Source: Athalassotoga saccharophila
GTDB lineage: Bacteria; Thermotogota; Thermotogae; Mesoaciditogales; Mesoaciditogaceae
DNA length: 64,000 nucleotides
Assembly (NCBI RefSeq): GCF_009936215.1
Contig: NZ_AP019551.1
Coordinates: 124,001 to 188,000 of the forward strand
Direction of reading: 5' to 3'
Shown here: positions 7,540-15,579 of the stretch, one piece after another
Position numbering within the stretch: the first letter of the stretch is position 1
Layout: every line of letters starts with the position of its first letter
The notes under the pieces: model-generated
Told to the model about the DNA's origin: nothing
Database searches by the model: none
Seen by the model: the letters and a program-made list of their open reading frames with translations, nothing else
Program-made: the position numbers and the translations under genes

Positions 7540-8616
7540 ATGTACGTAGATCTTGGTCTCTTTGCAGATCCAGAAAAGACCGAACGGGCAACTCCTCATC
7601 GCAGGCAAAAGGCAAGAGAAGAAGGACAGGTCGCCCAATCTAAAGATCTTAATTCCGCCACGGCACTTTTAGCGGTATCGGCTGTCGTTTATTTCACTTT
7701 CAGTAAACTTTATTATCAATGGGGACACATTTTTTTTGTCTTTACAGATGCCTTTGGTACAGATGGAAACCTTTCCGTAACGCAGGCAATGGGATATTTA
7801 ACAGAGGCTTTTTCCATAGCACTCGGATGGCTCGCGTTAGTTATGGTGGCAGGCATTGTCGGAGCGGCAGTTCCATCTTTACTCCAGACAAGGTTTGCCT
7901 TTTCGATGAAGGCGATAATTCCAGATCTTAGTAAGTTGAACCCCATAGAGGGCATCAAAAGGATGTTTTCTCTGCGATCTGTCTTTGAATTCATCAAATC
8001 AATTGCCAAGATAGCGATAATAGGATACATCGGTTACATAACCATAATTGCCGGATGGAATCAATACCTTATGACCTCTCAGGAAAGCCTTTTAGATTCA
8101 TCTGTTATAATAGGTAATATGATCTTTCAGTTGATCATGAAGGTAGGTCTTGCGTTGCTTGTGATAGGAATTCTTGATATCTTCTATCAAAGATGGGAAT
8201 ACGAGAGATCCTTGAGAATGACGAAAAAAGAAGTAAAGGACGAAATGAAGGATTACGAAGGGAACCCGTTGGTAAAGAGAAAGCAACGCGAAAAGATGAT
8301 AATGATAGCAAGAAGCAGGATGATGCAAAATGTCAAAAACGCCGATGTGATAGTTACAAACCCTACACACATAGCCGTCGCGTTAGAGTACAAGGAAGAT
8401 ATGAACGCCCCAAAGGTTATAGCAAAGGGAGCGGGGGAGGTTGCCGAGAGGATAAAAGAAATAGGCTCAAAATATGGAATACCGATAATAGAAAATCCTC
8501 CTCTTGCCCGCGAACTTTTTAAAAGTGTTGAAATAGGAGATGAAATACCATCAAGGTTGTACAAAGCCGTTGCCGAGTTACTCGTTACAGTTTACAAAAT
8601 GAAGAACGCGGTGTGA
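7540..8616 (+). CDS. flhB: Flagellar export apparatus switch protein FlhB
   Basis: FlhB selects rod/hook versus filament substrates. The opening 'DPEKTERATPHRRQKAREEG' is the standard FlhB cytosolic head. Four membrane helices follow between about 40 and 215, and the cytosolic tail bears 'TNPTH', with autocleavage expected between Asn274 and Pro275. The ATG at 7540 has GGAG about eight bases ahead. At 358 residues the protein is complete. It lies in order between fliR and flhA. Confidence 0.95.
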   Translation: MYVDLGLFADPEKTERATPHRRQKAREEGQVAQSKDLNSATALLAVSAVVYFTFSKLYYQWGHIFFVFTDAFGTDGNLSVTQAMGYLTEAFSIALGWLALVMVAGIVGAAVPSLLQTRFAFSMKAIIPDLSKLNPIEGIKRMFSLRSVFEFIKSIAKIAIIGYIGYITIIAGWNQYLMTSQESLLDSSVIIGNMIFQLIMKVGLALLVIGILDIFYQRWEYERSLRMTKKEVKDEMKDYEGNPLVKRKQREKMIMIARSRMMQNVKNADVIVTNPTHIAVALEYKEDMNAPKVIAKGAGEVAERIKEIGSKYGIPIIENPPLARELFKSVEIGDEIPSRLYKAVAELLVTVYKMKNAV

Positions 8617-8617
8617 T

Positions 8618-10666
8618 ATGATATCGAGATACGGCGCATTTATCGTGGCAATAGGAGTACTTTTCATAGTACTTCTTATGATTTTGCCGTTAAATGGCTT
8701 TATGCTCGATCTTTTGCAGATAATAGATATAAGCATCTCCTCTATAGTTTTAATGGACGCGATGTTCATAAAAAGGGCCATAGATCTCTCTTCTTTCCCA
8801 ACGCTTGTGCTTGTGATGACCTTGTTCAGAATAGCGCTTAATGTCGCCGCGACAAGAATGATATTGCTTGATGGTAAAAACTTTCCCGGTCATGTGATAA
8901 TCGCTTTCGGAAATTTCGTTGTGGGCGGAAATTACATAGTCGGTATAGTTGTCTTCTTTATAATAGTTATAGTCCAGTACATCGTTATAACTCGCGGAAC
9001 TGAAAGAATTTCCGAAGTAGCGGCCCGCTTTACACTTGATGCCATGCCCGGAAAGCAGATGGCAATAGATGCAGATTACAATGCCGGTGTGATAACGGAG
9101 AGCGAAGCAAAGAAAAGAAGGGATGAGGTAAGAAGAGAGGCTGACTTTTACGGTGCGATGGATGGAGCATCTAAATTCGTGCGCGGAGATGCGATATCGA
9201 GCATAGTCATAGTCTTTATAAACATAATAGGTGGTCTTATAATAGGAATGCTTATGCAACACATGAGCATAACCGATGCGGCTCAGACGTATACTCTTCT
9301 TACGGTTGGAGACGGACTTGTTGAACAGATTCCTGCCCTTTTGATGTCTGTGGCGAGTGGAATAATAGTATCGAGAGCGGCCTCTACACACGCGCTTGGA
9401 GAAGACGTTATCAAAGAACTCGGATCTGAGCCAAGAATTTTGATAATCGTTGGCGTGATAATAGCCTTGCTCGGAATTTTTACTCCTCTTCCAAAATTCT
9501 CGACGATTTTAATAGGAAGCATCTTTATACTTTTTGGAATTTTTGCAAGAAATTCTATGCCTGCTCCCGAAAAAGAAACTGCGAGTGGGCCATCTATATC
9601 CACAACTAAAACATCCCCATCTTCGGATGTCAGCGATATAATAAATACGGATACGGCAGAAATAGAGATAGGCTACAGTCTTATCCCGCTTGCCGATAAG
9701 TTTCAGGGTGGCGATCTGCTTGACAGGGTAACGATGGTTAGAAAACAAATAGCGTACGAACTCGGCCTTATGGTAAGTCCGATTAGAGTAAGGGATAGCG
9801 TGCTTTTAAAACCAAACGAGTACGTGATAAAGATCTTAGGAGCTGAAGTCTCGAGATTCGAACTCTTTCCAAACAAATTGCTTGCAATAAATTCATCGAT
9901 GGTCGAGGCAAAGATAGAAGGAATTCAAACAAGAGAGCCTGCCTTTGGACTCGAGGCTTTCTGGATAAATGAAGATCAAAGAGAAAGGGCAAGAGGTCTT
10001 GGATATACCGTTGTCGATGCACCGAGCGTTTTTGCAACCCACCTTATGGAAGTTTTGAGAAGTCATGCATCGGAATTGCTTGGAAGGCGGGAGATGGAAC
10101 TTTTGTTAGAAGGCATGAGACAAAAAATTCCATCTCTTGTTAACGAATTGATCCCTTCGGTTATGAAGGAGTATACTGTTAGAAATGTCTTAAAGAAATT
10201 TCTAAAGGAAAGAATCTCGATAAGGAATCTACCCGTGATCTTTGAAGCGTTGCTCGAACATGGTGACAAGAGTAACAACGTGCCAGAACTTTATGCCATA
10301 GCAAGGATCGCCATGAAAAGGCAGATAACAGAATCTGTCAAATCGGAAGATGGATATATACATGCTATAACTTTGTCACAAAATCTTGAAGAAAAATTAA
10401 GTGAAACACTATCTATTTCGGGAGAAAATAAAGTTTTAAATGTTAATCCAGAATTGATGTCTAAAATAATAGACAAGATATCCCTTTCGATGAAAAAGGT
10501 CATGGAAAAGAGAAGTACGCCAGTTATACTCTGTTCTTCGTCGATACGTGAGGCTCTTTTCAATTACATCTCGAGAATTTTACCCAAAGTATCGGTAGTC
10601 GCTTACGAGGAAATCACAGATGATGCGAAATTGAAAATAGAAGATATGATAAACATCGGAGGTTAA
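8618..10666 (+). CDS. flhA: Flagellar export protein FlhA
   Basis: FlhA is the proton-channel and chaperone-docking component of the export apparatus. The 682-residue protein has an N-terminal part with about eight membrane helices, the cytoplasmic FHIPEP signature region between them ('RFTLDAMPGKQMAIDADYN', then 'ESEAKKRRDEVRREADFYGA'), and a soluble ~340-residue C-terminal domain starting near 345. No truncation is visible. It begins one base after the flhB stop and ends two bases before flhF. Confidence 0.96.
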   Translation: MISRYGAFIVAIGVLFIVLLMILPLNGFMLDLLQIIDISISSIVLMDAMFIKRAIDLSSFPTLVLVMTLFRIALNVAATRMILLDGKNFPGHVIIAFGNFVVGGNYIVGIVVFFIIVIVQYIVITRGTERISEVAARFTLDAMPGKQMAIDADYNAGVITESEAKKRRDEVRREADFYGAMDGASKFVRGDAISSIVIVFINIIGGLIIGMLMQHMSITDAAQTYTLLTVGDGLVEQIPALLMSVASGIIVSRAASTHALGEDVIKELGSEPRILIIVGVIIALLGIFTPLPKFSTILIGSIFILFGIFARNSMPAPEKETASGPSISTTKTSPSSDVSDIINTDTAEIEIGYSLIPLADKFQGGDLLDRVTMVRKQIAYELGLMVSPIRVRDSVLLKPNEYVIKILGAEVSRFELFPNKLLAINSSMVEAKIEGIQTREPAFGLEAFWINEDQRERARGLGYTVVDAPSVFATHLMEVLRSHASELLGRREMELLLEGMRQKIPSLVNELIPSVMKEYTVRNVLKKFLKERISIRNLPVIFEALLEHGDKSNNVPELYAIARIAMKRQITESVKSEDGYIHAITLSQNLEEKLSETLSISGENKVLNVNPELMSKIIDKISLSMKKVMEKRSTPVILCSSSIREALFNYISRILPKVSVVAYEEITDDAKLKIEDMINIGG

Positions 10667-10668
10667 AG

Positions 10669-11745
10669 ATGGAATTGAAGAAATACACCGCCCAGACTAT
10701 GGCAGAGGCGATGATAAAGATAAAGGAAGAACTTGGGGAAGACGCAATAATAGTCCAAACGAGAAAGATAAAGCGCGGAAGTTTTCTCGGCATAGGAGGG
10801 AAAACCTATGTCGAAGTGATGGCAATAAAAGATGATGAAAAGGTTGTGAGAGAGGAAAAAAGAATGCCATCTCAAAAAACGATCGAAGAAGAGATCGCGG
10901 AAATAAAAATGAGCATAAAGGGGGTCAGCGAGAAAATATCCGAAGTCAGGATGACAGGACTCTTTCCCGAGCCTTTCGAGAATTTGAGAATCCGTCTCAT
11001 AGAACTTGGAATGAATCCCTCCGAATCTTTTTCCATAGTAAGCGATTTGACTAAAAAGATGACGGTCGAAGACGCAAAAGACAAACAAAAGATAGAATTT
11101 GCGATTCGTCAATTGTTCGATAATTTCGTGAAAAGGCAAAAAGTGAATTTTTCATCGGGTCAGAAGGCCATTTTCATAGGGCCAACGGGCGTTGGAAAGA
11201 CCACAACTATAGCAAAGATCGCGGCAAAACTTGGCCTTAAAGATAAATTGCCCTTGCTAATATTGAGTTTTGACACGTACCGAATCTCTGCGGCCCAGCA
11301 AATGAAGACATATGCCGATATCATGCATATACCATTCGACGTTATCTACACACCGGATCAGGCCATGGAGATAATCTCTTCAACTCCAAACAGAATAATC
11401 CTTATCGACACGGCCGGAAGAAGTCAATTCGACGAACTTAAGATATCGGAGATAGAAACCTACGTAAAGACTATAAAGCCAGAATTTGTTTTTCTTGTTA
11501 TAGACGCAACAAAGAAAAGAATGGACGTGGAAGAGAATATAAAACATTTTTCGCCCATCGGAATAACACATGTAGTGCTTACCAAAATAGATGAAACCGT
11601 GTCCATTTTTGGACCGCTTATGGCGATCCGAGACTCAAAACCCGTTGCCTTTGTCACAAATGGTCAAAGTGTGCCGGGAGATATAATTTCTGCGGCAGAT
11701 TTCGACTTTGAAGATTTCATTGTGAAAGAGGTTGTTGGCCGGTGA
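10669..11745 (+). CDS. flhF: SRP-type GTPase FlhF
   Basis: FlhF sets the site and number of flagella. The 358-residue protein has a variable charged N-domain ('AMIKIKEELGEDAIIVQTRK' is its typical opening region) and an SRP-like NG domain. The P-loop 'GPTGVGKTTTIAKIA' begins near residue 171, followed by 'DTYRISAAQQ' and 'LIDTAGRS'. GGAGG lies seven bases before the ATG. Its stop overlaps the GTG of flhG, and the two proteins normally act together: FlhG stimulates FlhF GTP hydrolysis. Confidence 0.95.
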   Translation: MELKKYTAQTMAEAMIKIKEELGEDAIIVQTRKIKRGSFLGIGGKTYVEVMAIKDDEKVVREEKRMPSQKTIEEEIAEIKMSIKGVSEKISEVRMTGLFPEPFENLRIRLIELGMNPSESFSIVSDLTKKMTVEDAKDKQKIEFAIRQLFDNFVKRQKVNFSSGQKAIFIGPTGVGKTTTIAKIAAKLGLKDKLPLLILSFDTYRISAAQQMKTYADIMHIPFDVIYTPDQAMEIISSTPNRIILIDTAGRSQFDELKISEIETYVKTIKPEFVFLVIDATKKRMDVEENIKHFSPIGITHVVLTKIDETVSIFGPLMAIRDSKPVAFVTNGQSVPGDIISAADFDFEDFIVKEVVGR

Positions 11746-12581
11746 AGGATCAGGCTTCTGAATTGAGAGATCAGGTACATCTTGCGCGTATAATAACAAC
11801 CGTGTCAGGGAAGGGCGGAGTTGGGAAATCTTTGATGACCCTTAACCTTGCAGTTGCTCTTTCGAATATGGGAAAGAGGGTACTTGTCTTCGACATGGAT
11901 GTTGGGTTTGCGAATTTGAATATACTTGGAGGCATAGAATCCAGAAAAACATTGAAAGATTTCTTTGGAGGTCTTAAATTAAAAGATATTATAGAAAAAA
12001 CGAAATACGGATTCTGGCTTTTAAACAGTGGAAACAGCGCAAATGATTTTTACGCTTTTCAATTTGGAGAAAGAGAGAGGCTTTTCTCTGAATTTTACGA
12101 ATTCGTAAGTGATGTCGACTACATTCTTTTCGATACCGGCGCGGGATATTCAAAACTGTTAGACGACGTTTACACGGCCTCTGACGATTTTATCCTTGTC
12201 ATAACTCCAGAGCCTACGGCCATAATGGATGGATACACCTTTGTGAAATTGCTTTCGATGAAAAAGCCAGATGGAAGGTTCTTTTTAGTGGTTAACATGG
12301 TAAATGATCTTTCGGAAGGAAGAAATATAATAGAAAGGTTTGAAGACGTAGCACAGCGTTTTTCATCCTTGAGATTTGAAAAGGGATTTTCGATTCTCAA
12401 TGATTTGCAAGTTAAAAGATCTGTAAGAGAACAGACACCTTTTGTCATCTCTTACAAAAACATTCAGCCTTCCCTTGCGATCCTCGGCCTTTCTTCTTTT
12501 ATAAATGGTAAGGTAGATCAGGTCTCGGATAGAAGAACCTTTGTAGATAGAATAAAGAGTATATTCGGATTGAGGAGATAA
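11742..12581 (+). CDS. flhG: MinD-like ATPase FlhG (flagellar number regulator)
   Basis: FlhG belongs to the ParA/MinD P-loop ATPases and partners FlhF in limiting flagellar number. The deviant Walker A 'SGKGGVGKSLMTLNLA' (about residues 23-38) and 'VFDMDVGFANLNILGG' are textbook for the family. The tail ends in 'DRIKSIFGLRR', a plausible amphipathic membrane-targeting helix. It starts with GTG overlapping the flhF stop. The N-terminal 'ASELRDQVHLAR' contains the Gln/Arg activating segment common in FlhG. Confidence 0.93.
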   Translation: MKDQASELRDQVHLARIITTVSGKGGVGKSLMTLNLAVALSNMGKRVLVFDMDVGFANLNILGGIESRKTLKDFFGGLKLKDIIEKTKYGFWLLNSGNSANDFYAFQFGERERLFSEFYEFVSDVDYILFDTGAGYSKLLDDVYTASDDFILVITPEPTAIMDGYTFVKLLSMKKPDGRFFLVVNMVNDLSEGRNIIERFEDVAQRFSSLRFEKGFSILNDLQVKRSVREQTPFVISYKNIQPSLAILGLSSFINGKVDQVSDRRTFVDRIKSIFGLRR

Positions 12582-12582
12582 A

Positions 12583-13251
12583 ATGCCGTTCTTTTCGGAA
12601 GAGATAGGCATAGACAAGATAAAACCAGGGCTGCCTTTAAAGATAGAGATAAGTTCAACGCCGGAATTTTCAGGAGGAGAGTTCAAGTCCACCATTGCAG
12701 ATGTAGAAGGGGATATTATAAAGGCCGGTATGGCATCTTTGAAGGGAAGATTCATTCCCCTGCCTGTAGGGATGATAGCGAGATTGCTCGTGACAGATCA
12801 AAGTTCTATTTACGTGCTTTACGCCGTCGTCGTTGAAAATACCGAGGAAAATAAAATGCCAATAACCATATTCAAAATAAGAAGTAAAATAAGAAGGATA
12901 CAAAGAAGAAGGTTTTTAAGAATAGAATTTGTCACGAGAGGTACCCTTAAGGTCGCAGGAACAGCAGAAACCTTTGAATTCATGACAAAGGATGTAAGCG
13001 CCGGCGGGGCGAGGATTTTAACTCCCGCACGCATAGAAACGGGACAGATCGTCTCTTTGAATTTTAAACTCGATGAAGAACTCAACTTTGAAAATCTTCA
13101 GTCCCAGATCGTGCGAAGTGTTGAAAATGAATCATCAGAATTAAGGGAATACGGAGTTATGTTTTTGAATTTACCGGCCTCTGTCGAAGACAAAATAACA
13201 CGCTTCGTTTTTAAACTCGAATTGAAGTTAAAAGGAGGAAAAACAGATTGA
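12583..13251 (+). CDS. PilZ-domain c-di-GMP receptor, YcgR-like flagellar brake
   Basis: The 222-residue protein has an N-terminal beta-barrel domain like the YcgR N-domain (about residues 10-95) and a C-terminal PilZ domain (about 105-215). The c-di-GMP site is complete: the arginine cluster 'RRRFLRIEF' and 'DVSAGGARI'. In characterised bacteria such proteins bind c-di-GMP and slow or bias the flagellar motor. Position between flhG and cheC supports a motility role. The start is one base behind the flhG stop. Confidence 0.88.
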   Translation: MPFFSEEIGIDKIKPGLPLKIEISSTPEFSGGEFKSTIADVEGDIIKAGMASLKGRFIPLPVGMIARLLVTDQSSIYVLYAVVVENTEENKMPITIFKIRSKIRRIQRRRFLRIEFVTRGTLKVAGTAETFEFMTKDVSAGGARILTPARIETGQIVSLNFKLDEELNFENLQSQIVRSVENESSELREYGVMFLNLPASVEDKITRFVFKLELKLKGGKTD

Positions 13252-13865
13252 AGTGGAAAGATGTGGTTAATCCAATGCAAATGGATGTGCTAAAGGAAAT
13301 AGGAAATATAGGAGCCGGAAATGCGGCAACTTCTCTATCCACGATGATAAGCAAAGAGGTCGAGATAGATGTGCCAACCGTAAAACTCGTCGATCTTTCT
13401 GAGATTTATGAATATCTCAAAAATCCAGAAGAAATAGTTGCATCCACGATAGTCGGAATAAAGGGAGAAGCGCCCGGAAAGATGCTTATGAATTTCGACT
13501 CCGACTCGACCAAACATCTTATAGAACTGCTCACGGGACAACGTCCAGAAGATCTCACGAATATGAATGAGATGGAAAGATCTGTTATCTCGGAGATCGG
13601 AAATATAATATGCTCGACTTACGTTATATCTTTGTCGAATTTCACCTCGCTCTTCCTTGAAACAGAAGTTCCGATTCTTCTCGTGGACATGTTTGCTGCG
13701 ATAATCTCGGAAACATCTATAATGGCGTCTAAAGAATACGATGACGTTTTGATGATAGAAACGATTTTAAAGGTTCACAATGGCCAGAAATTGAATGGCT
13801 TTTTGACGATGTTCCCTGAACCCGGAAGTTTAGACGTGATCTTTAAAAAACTTGGCTTGAGTTGA
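13248..13865 (+). CDS. cheC: CheY-P phosphatase CheC
   Basis: CheC dephosphorylates CheY-P and is activated by binding CheD. Both active-site helices with the E-x2-N pattern are visible: 'LKEIGNIGAGNAATSLS' near residue 15 and 'SVISEIGNIICSTY' near 115, so this is a two-site CheC rather than a degenerate FliY/CheX type. TTG at 13248 overlaps the stop of the PilZ gene (TTGA) and has AAGGAGG about ten bases ahead. cheD follows six bases later. Confidence 0.93.
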   Translation: MKWKDVVNPMQMDVLKEIGNIGAGNAATSLSTMISKEVEIDVPTVKLVDLSEIYEYLKNPEEIVASTIVGIKGEAPGKMLMNFDSDSTKHLIELLTGQRPEDLTNMNEMERSVISEIGNIICSTYVISLSNFTSLFLETEVPILLVDMFAAIISETSIMASKEYDDVLMIETILKVHNGQKLNGFLTMFPEPGSLDVIFKKLGLS

Positions 13866-13871
13866 TAAAAG

Positions 13872-14351
13872 ATGGAAGAAAAGTTGATAATAGGTATAGG
13901 AGAATTCAAAGTTGCAAAAAATCCGGCTATTCTCGTAACTTTGGGACTTGGATCGTGCGTTGGCGTGTGTCTGAGAGATAAAAAATCCCATATCGGCGGG
14001 ATGATCCATGTTATGCTTCCAGAATTAAAAGATCAGGGTGGGAACCCAGGCAAGTACGCAGAACCCGGCATAAGGGTGATGGTAAATGAGATGGTCAAAA
14101 TGGGTGCAAATGTCAGAGACATGGAGGCCAAGATAGCCGGAGGTGCTTCTATGTTCGAATCAAAGGGCTTCGAGATAGGTAAAAAGAACGTAGACAAAAT
14201 AAAAGATGTCTTAAGGGATTTGGGAATAAGAATTTTGGCCGAAGACACAGGTGGAAATAGGGCAAGAAGTATAGAATACAAAATAGAAGATGGAACTTTG
14301 ATGATAAAAAAGGTTGGCGGGAAGGAAAGCATTGAAATCATCCAGATATAG
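13872..14351 (+). CDS. cheD: Chemoreceptor glutamine deamidase CheD
   Basis: CheD deamidates glutamines on chemoreceptors and regulates CheC. The 159-residue protein has the complete triad: Thr23 in 'ILVTLGLG', Cys29 in 'LGSCVGV' and His46 in 'GGMIHVMLP', all shifted two residues from my memory of the T. maritima enzyme numbering. 'AEDTGG' near the C-terminus is also conserved. It pairs with cheC just upstream. Confidence 0.95.
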   Translation: MEEKLIIGIGEFKVAKNPAILVTLGLGSCVGVCLRDKKSHIGGMIHVMLPELKDQGGNPGKYAEPGIRVMVNEMVKMGANVRDMEAKIAGGASMFESKGFEIGKKNVDKIKDVLRDLGIRILAEDTGGNRARSIEYKIEDGTLMIKKVGGKESIEIIQI

Positions 14352-14559
14352 GACCTTTTTTTATCTTTTTTTGATCTTTACCGTCTTTTTCTTTTTGATA
14401 AATATACTTGGAGGATGGGATATAATTGGATCGGCGATAAGATCTCTCATCTCGGCCGGAATCATTACTTTTTTGATTTACGTTGTTTACAAAGTGTTGT
14501 TAGAAAGAAAGGGTGGGTTGAAGGGACAACTTTTTGACAAGAAGGATTCAAAAAAGTAG
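14332..14559 (+). CDS. Small two-helix membrane protein in the flagellar operon
   Basis: I do not recognise a function. The 75-residue product from TTG 14332 has two membrane helices (about 8-25 and 35-55) and a basic, Lys-rich cytosolic tail. I chose this TTG because AAGGA lies five bases ahead; another TTG at 14314 is in frame. It overlaps the last 20 bases of cheD and sits eight bases before fliA, so it is certainly co-transcribed and probably real. A role at the flagellar base or in secretion is only suggested by position. Confidence 0.65.
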   Translation: MKSSRYRTFFYLFLIFTVFFFLINILGGWDIIGSAIRSLISAGIITFLIYVVYKVLLERKGGLKGQLFDKKDSKK

Positions 14560-14566
14560 GTGAATT

Positions 14567-15271
14567 ATGGCAAATTACCTCGATAAAGAAGAATTGGCGA
14601 GAGAGTTTTATCCTCTCGTGAGAAAGATAGCCTACGATCTTGTCCGATCTCTGCCTCCTTCGATCTCCGTCGATGATCTCATCCAGGAAGGGATTATAGG
14701 GTTCTTAAGTGCCATTGAAAAATTCGATCCTCAAAGGAATCTAAAGGTTTCAACTTACGTAACTTCAAGGATAAAGGGAGCGATGTTAGATTATCTGAGA
14801 TCGATGGACTGGATGCCGAGAACTCTTAGAAAACAGATGAAGGCCATAGAGAAAAAAAGGATTGAAAAATTGAATGAAGATCCGCAAAAAGCTCCCGAAG
14901 AGGTAAATTCAGAAATAGCAAGGGAACTCGGCATGGAAGTAAAAGATGTGGAGATGGTAGAAAGAGAAATATCGAGAGATCAGATATTATCGCTTGACAA
15001 GTACTTTTTTGAAGAGGAAGGAGAAGAGAATTTTTCTTCAGACGATGAAGGACCGGATAAGGCCTTTGAAAAACAAGAATTAAAAACCAAACTTGAAAAG
15101 GCAATTCGCAGTCTAAATGAGAGAGAGCAATTGATACTTTCTCTCTATTACGAAGAAGAATTGAATTTTAAAGAAATATCAAAGGTGCTCGACATAAGTG
15201 AATCGAGAGTGTGTCAGATCCATTCCACCGCTCTTTCGAAGATCAAAGAAATGATCAAGGAGTGGGTATGA
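14567..15271 (+). CDS. fliA: Flagellar RNA polymerase sigma-28 factor FliA
   Basis: FliA directs transcription of late flagellar and chemotaxis genes. The 234-residue protein shows region 2 ('SVDDLIQEGIIGFLSAIEKF', 'KVSTYVTSRIKGAMLDYLR', 'MDWMPRTLRKQ'), region 3, and region 4 with the helix-turn-helix 'NFKEISKVLDISESRVCQIH'. There is an acidic linker (about 145-165, 'EEEGEENFSSDDEG') between regions 3 and 4 that is longer than usual. It stands near the end of the operon, as in other Thermotogota. Confidence 0.95.
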   Translation: MANYLDKEELAREFYPLVRKIAYDLVRSLPPSISVDDLIQEGIIGFLSAIEKFDPQRNLKVSTYVTSRIKGAMLDYLRSMDWMPRTLRKQMKAIEKKRIEKLNEDPQKAPEEVNSEIARELGMEVKDVEMVEREISRDQILSLDKYFFEEEGEENFSSDDEGPDKAFEKQELKTKLEKAIRSLNEREQLILSLYYEEELNFKEISKVLDISESRVCQIHSTALSKIKEMIKEWV

Positions 15272-15568
15272 ATGTTAAGACCTATAGACCTTCAGGTTGT
15301 GATAGTAAAAAGCGTTGATAACGCTCAAAACACGAATTATGCCCAGCAATCGATCATCGTTTCCCAGCAGGTTGTTTCGATGGAAAATGAGGTTAAGAAT
15401 GACAGAAATGCAAAGCGCGTAACTGCACGCGAAAGATACGGCAATGATCCTTCCAAAAGTGCCACAGACGCTCAACAGAATGGTAAAGATATCGAAAATA
15501 AAAAGGATAAGATCGGTGAAAAGATCAGCGACCCTTACAGGGGAAAGGTGATAGATATACGCCTGTAA
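15272..15568 (+). CDS. Small hydrophilic protein downstream of fliA
   Basis: The 98-residue product directly follows the fliA stop (GTATGAATG). It is hydrophilic, rich in Gln, Asn and charged residues, with 'LRPIDLQVVIVKSVDNAQ' at the start and 'DPYRGKVIDIRL' at the end and a low-complexity middle. I do not recognise a domain. Many Firmicutes and Thermotogota have a short, Gln-rich, poorly conserved protein at this place in the flagellar operon. By position it may be the counterpart. Function unknown. Confidence 0.65.
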   Translation: MLRPIDLQVVIVKSVDNAQNTNYAQQSIIVSQQVVSMENEVKNDRNAKRVTARERYGNDPSKSATDAQQNGKDIENKKDKIGEKISDPYRGKVIDIRL

Positions 15569-15579
15569 AAGTTGAAGAA